Assembly (NCBI GenBank): GCA_002435335.1
Contig: DJMI01000142.1
Coordinates: 1-10,730 of the forward strand
DNA: 10,730 bases
Source of the DNA: Nitrosomonas sp. UBA6494
GTDB lineage: Bacteria > Pseudomonadota > Gammaproteobacteria > Burkholderiales > Nitrosomonadaceae
Direction: 5' to 3'
In this document: piece after piece, positions 6,926 through 10,730 of the stretch
Numbering within the stretch: position 1 is the stretch's first letter
Layout: every line of letters starts with the position of its first letter
Translations under genes and position numbers: made by a program
The notes under the pieces: generated by a model
Databases searched by the model: none
The model's input: only the letters and a program-made list of their open reading frames with translations
Told to the model about the DNA's origin: nothing

Positions 6926-7174
6926 TCAGACAGCGTAAAAGTTGATGAAATATTTGATTGTGCCGCTAAGACCCATAATAATCATAATAAGCCCGCCGAC
7001 AATTGCGGCACCTTCCAGTACGATAGAAAACAATGCGCGGAAAGTACTTTCAAATTCTTCTTCACCCAACATATTTTTCCGGTTTTCCCGGCGATTCTTT
7101 ACCCACAGTTGCAACCAGATAGCGACAGGAATAATCAGTAAGGAAAACATTAAAACAATTTCTGCATCTTCCAT
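6926..7174 (-). CDS. Small two-helix membrane protein, unknown function
   Basis: The product is 82 residues. There are two hydrophobic helices, about 6-25 and 48-70, joined by a strongly charged loop (KNRRENRKNMLGEEEFEST). By the positive-inside rule the Lys/Arg-rich loop is cytoplasmic, placing both ends in the periplasm. The second helix contains small residues (GAAIVGG, GLSG) of the kind used for helix packing. I do not recognise a family. ATG at 7172-7174 has GAGG 8 bases upstream; an out-of-frame ATG 5 bases earlier is too close to that site. It stands alone between a strong terminator and a long intergenic gap, so it is probably monocistronic. Gene reality rests on the ribosome-binding site, the coherent topology and the downstream terminator. 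Confidence 0.75.
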   Translation of the reverse strand: MEDAEIVLMFSLLIIPVAIWLQLWVKNRRENRKNMLGEEEFESTFRALFSIVLEGAAIVGGLIMIIMGLSGTIKYFINFYAV

Positions 7175-7212
7175 TCCATTAACCTCAATTTTATAAATGT
7201 AATTTGTTGATC

Positions 7213-7254
7213 TAATCTTGATTCACAAGCTTTGTTTTTTATTACTCAAGATTA
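7213..7254. repeat. Inverted repeat upstream of the small membrane protein gene
   Basis: TAATCTTGA (7213-7221) and TCAAGATTA (7246-7254) form perfect 9-bp arms around 24 bases, and ACAA/TTGT with a GCT loop can fold inside (7225-7235). It begins 38 bases upstream of the start codon at 7174, so it could be an operator or leader structure for that gene. The rest of the 307-base gap (7175-7481) contains a weak TTAAAC/GTTTAA hairpin at 7271-7288, the elements listed next, and no credible coding frame. Confidence 0.45.
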
Positions 7255-7327
7255 ACCTGCATAGATTACCTTAAACGGGGTGGTTTAATAAAGATTTTTC
7301 CTAATGTTGTAGAGAACAAATACACGG

Positions 7328-7387
7328 TCCGGGTTTGTGGCAAATGATCTGTCCGGATTATCATTGCGCAAATCCGGAAGACTTTTT
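7328..7387 (+). promoter_or_regulatory. Terminator-like hairpin with a competing upstream arm
   Basis: TCCGGATT (7352-7359) pairs perfectly with AATCCGGA (7371-7378) around an 11-base loop, and TTTTT follows at 7383-7387: an intrinsic-terminator layout on the plus strand. A second arm, TCCGGGTTT (7328-7336), can instead pair with AAATCCGGA (7370-7378; 9 bp, one G-U). The two folds are mutually exclusive. This could be an attenuator, the end of an unseen small RNA, or simply three TCCGG direct repeats (7328, 7352, 7373) bound by a regulator. A promoter upstream of it has not been identified. Confidence 0.4.
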
Positions 7388-7418
7388 GTAAGTGCGCTGA
7401 GGTACATTTTTAAATTCC

Positions 7419-7447
7419 TTGGGATTCCAAAAATGTTCATGTATTAT
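7419..7447 (+). promoter_or_regulatory. Sigma-70-type promoter for the adenylate cyclase gene
   Basis: The -35 TTGGGA (7419-7424) and -10 TATTAT (7442-7447) are separated by exactly 17 bases; they match the consensus at 4 of 6 and 5 of 6 positions. Transcription would start near 7454, giving a leader of roughly 28 bases before the cyclase start codon. The site lies after the terminator-like hairpin, so the cyclase would be transcribed independently of it. Confidence 0.55.
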
Positions 7448-7460
7448 CGAAATTATCTAG

Positions 7461-7477
7461 TTTATTCAGTGAATAAA
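7461..7477 (+). promoter_or_regulatory. 17-bp palindrome next to the cyclase start codon
   Basis: TTTATTCA-G-TGAATAAA is a perfect odd palindrome with 8-base arms. It occupies the place where a Shine-Dalgarno would be, ending 4 bases before the cyclase ATG; no Shine-Dalgarno sequence is visible. It lies just downstream of the predicted transcription start. It could be a repressor operator, or in RNA a 7-bp hairpin with an AGT loop that hides the start site. Confidence 0.5.
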
Positions 7478-7481
7478 ATGT

Positions 7482-8300
7482 ATGACTGATCACGACAAAA
7501 ACTTACCTTCCGAGCCTGAGGATGTCGAGCAAATTCTTGAGCAGCAAGCTAAGCTTGAGTCTTTGATGAAAGAGAAATTCACCAAGTTTGTAACGATCAT
7601 GTTTACCGATTTGAAAGGCTCTACTTCCATTGCCGAGACTGAAGGAGATGTGGTTAGTCGCATCTTAATGAAGGAGCATAACGAATTAGTCATTCCTACT
7701 ATTCAGCAACATAACGGGGTATTTGTAAAATCAATCGGTGACGGGACCTTATCGTATTTCGATGATGCACTGGATGCGGTACGTGCAGCAGTTACGATTC
7801 AGCAAGGTATGGATCAGCTTAACATGTCGCAGAAGTTTAAAACGCCGATATTGATGCGTATCGGGTTGCATAGCGGTCAGTGTATTGTGGAAAAGCATGA
7901 TATTTTCGGTGACGCGGTTAATACTGCGTCACGATTCGAATCATCTGCTAATCCGGGGGAAGTTTTTATGTCCGAGGATACTTACAATGCATTGAGTGAT
8001 AAAAGCGAAATTTATTGTCGTTTTATTATGAAGTCAGAGTTGCTGAGAGATATGAAGGGATCCTATAATGTCTATAAAGTTTTTAGTAATCCACGGGAAT
8101 TTGAGCATGACAAAATCGAATCCAATTCTCTTGATTCCGCTTTTGTGGGAAAGCCGACTTCCAAATACAAGCTGATATTAATCGTCTTGATTCCAATGCT
8201 ATTGGTGCTTGCATTGACGCTACGGGATAAGATCGTGGACAATATCAGATCGGATGTCGGGTCACGGTCTATTTTTCATTCCATCAAAATGCCTGAGTGA
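7482..8300 (+). CDS. Class III adenylate cyclase with C-terminal membrane anchor
   Basis: The product (272 residues) makes cAMP from ATP as a homodimer. An N-terminal helix rich in Glu/Gln/Lys (about 12-34) precedes the cyclase domain (about 36-200). Metal-binding aspartates are Asp43 (FTDLKGST) and Asp87 (SIGDGT). Adenine-selecting residues are Lys83 (VKSIGDG) and Asp140 (HDIFGD), and transition-state residues are Asn147 and Arg151 (VNTASR). These align with the Lys/Asp and Asn/Arg pairs of mammalian adenylate cyclase C2, so ATP rather than GTP is expected. A single hydrophobic helix (about 229-247) follows, then a 25-residue tail. The catalytic domain being N-terminal to the anchor is the reverse of the usual sensor-membrane-cyclase order. 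No sensor domain is present; the tail is probably periplasmic. ATG at 7482 lacks a Shine-Dalgarno; Met29 is a possible internal start that would remove the N-terminal helix. Confidence 0.9.
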   Translation: MTDHDKNLPSEPEDVEQILEQQAKLESLMKEKFTKFVTIMFTDLKGSTSIAETEGDVVSRILMKEHNELVIPTIQQHNGVFVKSIGDGTLSYFDDALDAVRAAVTIQQGMDQLNMSQKFKTPILMRIGLHSGQCIVEKHDIFGDAVNTASRFESSANPGEVFMSEDTYNALSDKSEIYCRFIMKSELLRDMKGSYNVYKVFSNPREFEHDKIESNSLDSAFVGKPTSKYKLILIVLIPMLLVLALTLRDKIVDNIRSDVGSRSIFHSIKMPE

Positions 8301-8310
8301 GTCGCAGGCA
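8290..8310 (+). terminator. Small hairpin overlapping the cyclase stop codon
   Basis: TGCCTG (8290-8295) pairs with CAGGCA (8305-8310) across a 9-base loop containing the TGA stop, followed by GCTATTTAATC. The stem is short and the T-run poor, so this is a weak terminator candidate. The remaining convergent gap to bcsB (8311-8410) shows nothing stronger. Confidence 0.3.
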
Positions 8311-8410
8311 GCTATTTAATCAATATTTGTACCCGTAGCTAATAGGGTGATGCGTCTGTCAGTGTATGTGACTTTCGTGTTATGTATTTGCGAAATATAG
8401 ATTACTTGCA

Positions 8411-10543
8411 TCATGATTCATTGGTTTGATGTGTTGCTCGCTTGCGTTTGAGTATGTTGAAAATGATTGCAGACAAACTTAGCAACAAGAAACCAATGAG
8501 AGCGTGATACGTATACGGGTATTGATATAGAAATGAATCGACCGGTGAGATTTTTCCTTGCTTACCGGAAAGATATTTTTTGCCGATCTCCAGACTAGTT
8601 ACTCTTGGTTTGATTTGATCCATTTCAACGAGCACCAATCCTCCTGAGACTTGTGCTTGTACTTCCGGATCAAGTAAGACTTTACTGAGATTGTGTGCAG
8701 TACCAGATGATTGTGCTTGCAACATCATTACTGTCCTTCCTTTTTGATAGGGGGATTCAAATTGCATGATCATGCCATTGATGTTACCGATAGAACCGGT
8801 TTGACGACTCAATGAGAAAGCTGATGTTTCATTTTCCCATGCGCGAATCACTGGATAGGGCATAAGCGAAGTATTATTCTCAGCATATAGTGGTGATTGT
8901 TTTTTTAATTCCTCTGGTAATTTTGCCGGGTCACCAATGATAATCAAATCACCTTGCCAAGTTTCGGGTATTTGCAAGCCGATTTTGATGCTGAGCATGG
9001 GGAAGCCATTTTTTTGCGTCATTAAACCAATCAAATTGAGGGCGGCTGAAATAGAATCACTGGATGGATCGGTGAGATATATCATCGATTCATAGCCATC
9101 AGGCCAGCGTGTAAAAGGAAAGCCGTTGAGCATCAATAACTCCAGCTTGGGAAGCTCGACAAAATGCGGCATGTCGGGAAACGTGATTGTGGAATTTTCG
9201 TAAATGCTGATGAAAAGATTGCTGACCGCTGCATAATCACATTCTTTAAGTTCAGGGTGAAGTTCAGAAGAAAATGTGATGGTGTTTGTGCCGGGTTTGA
9301 AAATGTAAACCGGTAAATCAATGCGATAATCTTGCAGATAATCTCCGCTTTTATTGTTTAAGCCGATGGCGCGAACAATGATGCCATTGACTAGTATGTT
9401 CAGTGCAGTACTTTCCCGCATGCCCGCTCCATAAGAGAGATTGAGCAACAACTTAGCTGTTTGGTTTTGCATTAACGAAATATCGACCGGCAATCGAAAA
9501 TTGATTTCTTTGCTTATTGGATTTAATCCTTTGAAAGTCGTTGTCGGGAAATTGAGTGTTTTGAAATCGTATGACTTATTGGCAGTAATGACATCGCGGC
9601 CACTGTAAGGTACTAGTTCGGGCGCTTTAAATTCAAAGACGCTGAGTTCCTGTTCACCTGGGTAAGATATGGATATATTGGAAAAGGTCAATGCTGCCAA
9701 TTTGATGTGATCAGCGGTTGCTCCGGATATTGCGATGAGGGCATGGGTGTTATCGACACCATCAGCTAATGGTAAGGGAAATATTTTTAAAGAACCGCTT
9801 TGGTTGTTTGTTGATAATTTGTGAGGCTGTAAGAATTTTTGCATAAAATCAGTTGTGCCGATAACAATGTTATCCATTTCTGGCTTGATTTGATGCGAGA
9901 ATTCAAATAAAACTTTACGATAATCGAAGCGACGTGCAACCCCAGAGGCTACGATGGCGGCGAGTGTTAAGTTATCTTCGGTGCGATTTTCGGTAATAAT
10001 ATTGACCCTACCTTCAGGATATATTTTGGGGTCAAAAATGAATTTTGCGATTGACGATACTGCGAGCGGTATCGGATTGGATTCGTATTCGACATGAAGC
10101 GTAGAGTCATGGATGTTGATGTCGGTCCATAACTCCGGTGCGCATGTGTTTTCGCAGCCTTGCAGATAGAAATGTTGGGTTACTGCGAAGCTAAGTTTGT
10201 TATAACCAGCTCTTAAATAGCGTACTGGAATATCCAATGAAATCGTAGCATCTGGCGCCAATGGATTGAGTTTCACCTGTCCGATGGAAAAGTCATTGAT
10301 TTTTATGGTGAGCTGCGAATGTTCGGCGAGCATCGTGATTGAGGAAATATAATGAACATTGAGCGTTGCTTTTTTGACATTCCAGCGTTCGGAGACAGGG
10401 AGCATGACAGACTTCTCATCTGTAAGGCATTTTAACTGCAGCACAGATTGCGGAGTCAATTGCTGCAATTGAATTAGAGCTTCCTTTGCGATTACAGGAA
10501 AACTTAAGATCATCAACAGAAGAAAATGAAATATAGGTTTCAT
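8411..10543 (-). CDS. bcsB: BcsB-like periplasmic subunit of an exopolysaccharide synthase
   Basis: The product is 710 residues from ATG at 10541-10543. BcsB partners the membrane glycosyltransferase BcsA in cellulose-type synthases and guides the nascent glucan through the periplasm; c-di-GMP itself is sensed by the PilZ domain of BcsA. Visible here are a signal peptide (MKPIFHFLLLMILSFPVIA, likely cut after Ala19), a long beta-rich extracytoplasmic region, and a Cys-containing block GCENTCAPELWTDI resembling the conserved C/LW motif of BcsB. A single C-terminal helix (about 681-698) with a KRKR stop-transfer signal completes the BcsB topology. Start choice is uncertain: the ATG fits the signal peptide but has no Shine-Dalgarno, whereas an in-frame TTG at 10609 (22 residues longer) has AGGAG at ideal spacing. 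No bcsA, bcsZ or bcsC is in the window, so the polymer need not be cellulose. Confidence 0.83.
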   Translation of the reverse strand: MKPIFHFLLLMILSFPVIAKEALIQLQQLTPQSVLQLKCLTDEKSVMLPVSERWNVKKATLNVHYISSITMLAEHSQLTIKINDFSIGQVKLNPLAPDATISLDIPVRYLRAGYNKLSFAVTQHFYLQGCENTCAPELWTDINIHDSTLHVEYESNPIPLAVSSIAKFIFDPKIYPEGRVNIITENRTEDNLTLAAIVASGVARRFDYRKVLFEFSHQIKPEMDNIVIGTTDFMQKFLQPHKLSTNNQSGSLKIFPLPLADGVDNTHALIAISGATADHIKLAALTFSNISISYPGEQELSVFEFKAPELVPYSGRDVITANKSYDFKTLNFPTTTFKGLNPISKEINFRLPVDISLMQNQTAKLLLNLSYGAGMRESTALNILVNGIIVRAIGLNNKSGDYLQDYRIDLPVYIFKPGTNTITFSSELHPELKECDYAAVSNLFISIYENSTITFPDMPHFVELPKLELLMLNGFPFTRWPDGYESMIYLTDPSSDSISAALNLIGLMTQKNGFPMLSIKIGLQIPETWQGDLIIIGDPAKLPEELKKQSPLYAENNTSLMPYPVIRAWENETSAFSLSRQTGSIGNINGMIMQFESPYQKGRTVMMLQAQSSGTAHNLSKVLLDPEVQAQVSGGLVLVEMDQIKPRVTSLEIGKKYLSGKQGKISPVDSFLYQYPYTYHALIGFLLLSLSAIIFNILKRKRATHQTNES

Positions 10544-10610
10544 AGGGTTAAAATTCGATGTTAGTTGGTTGTAATTGAGTACAAACGAATTGATGTGTTT
10601 ACCGTACAAT

Positions 10611-10730
10611 TCATTTGCTCCTGTCGTGCTGATAATCGCAGATTATTTCGTTTTTTATTTTACCTATTGATTGTACTGCTGCTTTTTGGATTAATTCTAT
10701 CAATTCTAATGTGTAAGAAACCTTAGGGTT
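10611..10730 (-). CDS. Possible 3' end of the gene upstream of bcsB (partial)
   Basis: One minus-strand frame stays open for 39 codons from the right edge and ends in TGA at 10611-10613; the other two minus frames stop within 8 codons of the edge. The tail reads Lys/Ile-rich and ends DRSK. The stop lies one base before the TTG start candidate of bcsB, and AGGAG lies inside this frame, which is how a coupled upstream operon gene would look. Against it, codons are AT-rich with several ATA, and 39 open codons can occur by chance. I cannot assign a function; a glycosyltransferase partner of BcsB is the contextual guess. Confidence 0.4.
   Translation of the reverse strand, partial: NPKVSYTLELIELIQKAAVQSIGKIKNEIICDYQHDRSK
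10618..10622 (-). promoter_or_regulatory. Shine-Dalgarno supporting a TTG start for bcsB
   Basis: AGGAG on the minus strand is 8 bases from TTG (10609-10607), in frame with bcsB, and only 3 bases from ATG (10614-10612), which opens a 16-codon frame. It therefore favours the TTG start, giving a 732-residue protein with a long n-region before the signal peptide. Confidence 0.4.

Noticed and set aside
8348..8413. TGATGC/GCATCA inverted repeat across the cyclase-bcsB gap
   Set aside because: Only 6 bp with a loop of more than 50 bases; not credible as a terminator.

Overview
The window looks like chromosomal DNA of a Gram-negative betaproteobacterium. My best guess is a Nitrosomonas-like ammonia oxidiser, but this is inference: it rests on the hda/HAD gene pair, the hopanoid aminotransferase HpnO and general protein style, with no marker gene to confirm it. 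No RNA genes, insertion sequences, integrases or CRISPR arrays were found. By eye, the left part (dhaKL, hpnO operon) is more GC-rich than the right part (about 7175 to the end).

Left region (1-2420): a small outer-membrane-type lipoprotein with a His/Gly-rich tandem-repeat tail lies on the minus strand. It is divergent from a single-chain ATP-type dihydroxyacetone kinase (DhaK-DhaL fusion) on the plus strand. The gap between them holds a 12-bp palindrome and two hairpins.

Middle region (2420-6724, all minus strand): transcription runs hpnO (class III aminotransferase, aminohopanoid synthesis) -> AI-2E/PerM family membrane protein -> hda (DnaA regulator) -> HAD-IB phosphatase, with gaps of 8 and 24 bases and then a 4-base ATGA overlap. 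This is almost certainly one operon. A YajD-type HNH protein follows after a 119-base gap and ends convergently against dhaKL.

Right region (6840-10730): a strong hairpin terminator separates hpnO from a two-helix small membrane protein of unknown function. A 307-base gap rich in inverted repeats follows, with a good sigma-70 promoter candidate and a 17-bp palindrome next to the start codon of a class III adenylate cyclase. That enzyme keeps all six canonical catalytic and adenine-selecting residues and carries a single C-terminal membrane helix. Convergent to it is a BcsB-like periplasmic subunit of an exopolysaccharide (cellulose-type) synthase. An open frame at the right edge may be the 3' end of the gene upstream of bcsB.

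Most genes are ordinary housekeeping or accessory functions. The observations most worth checking are the regulatory architecture before the cyclase, the 39-base tandem repeat in the lipoprotein, the coupling of hpnO with hda, and the start and upstream partner of bcsB. I did not find convincing evidence of a wholly new multi-gene system.
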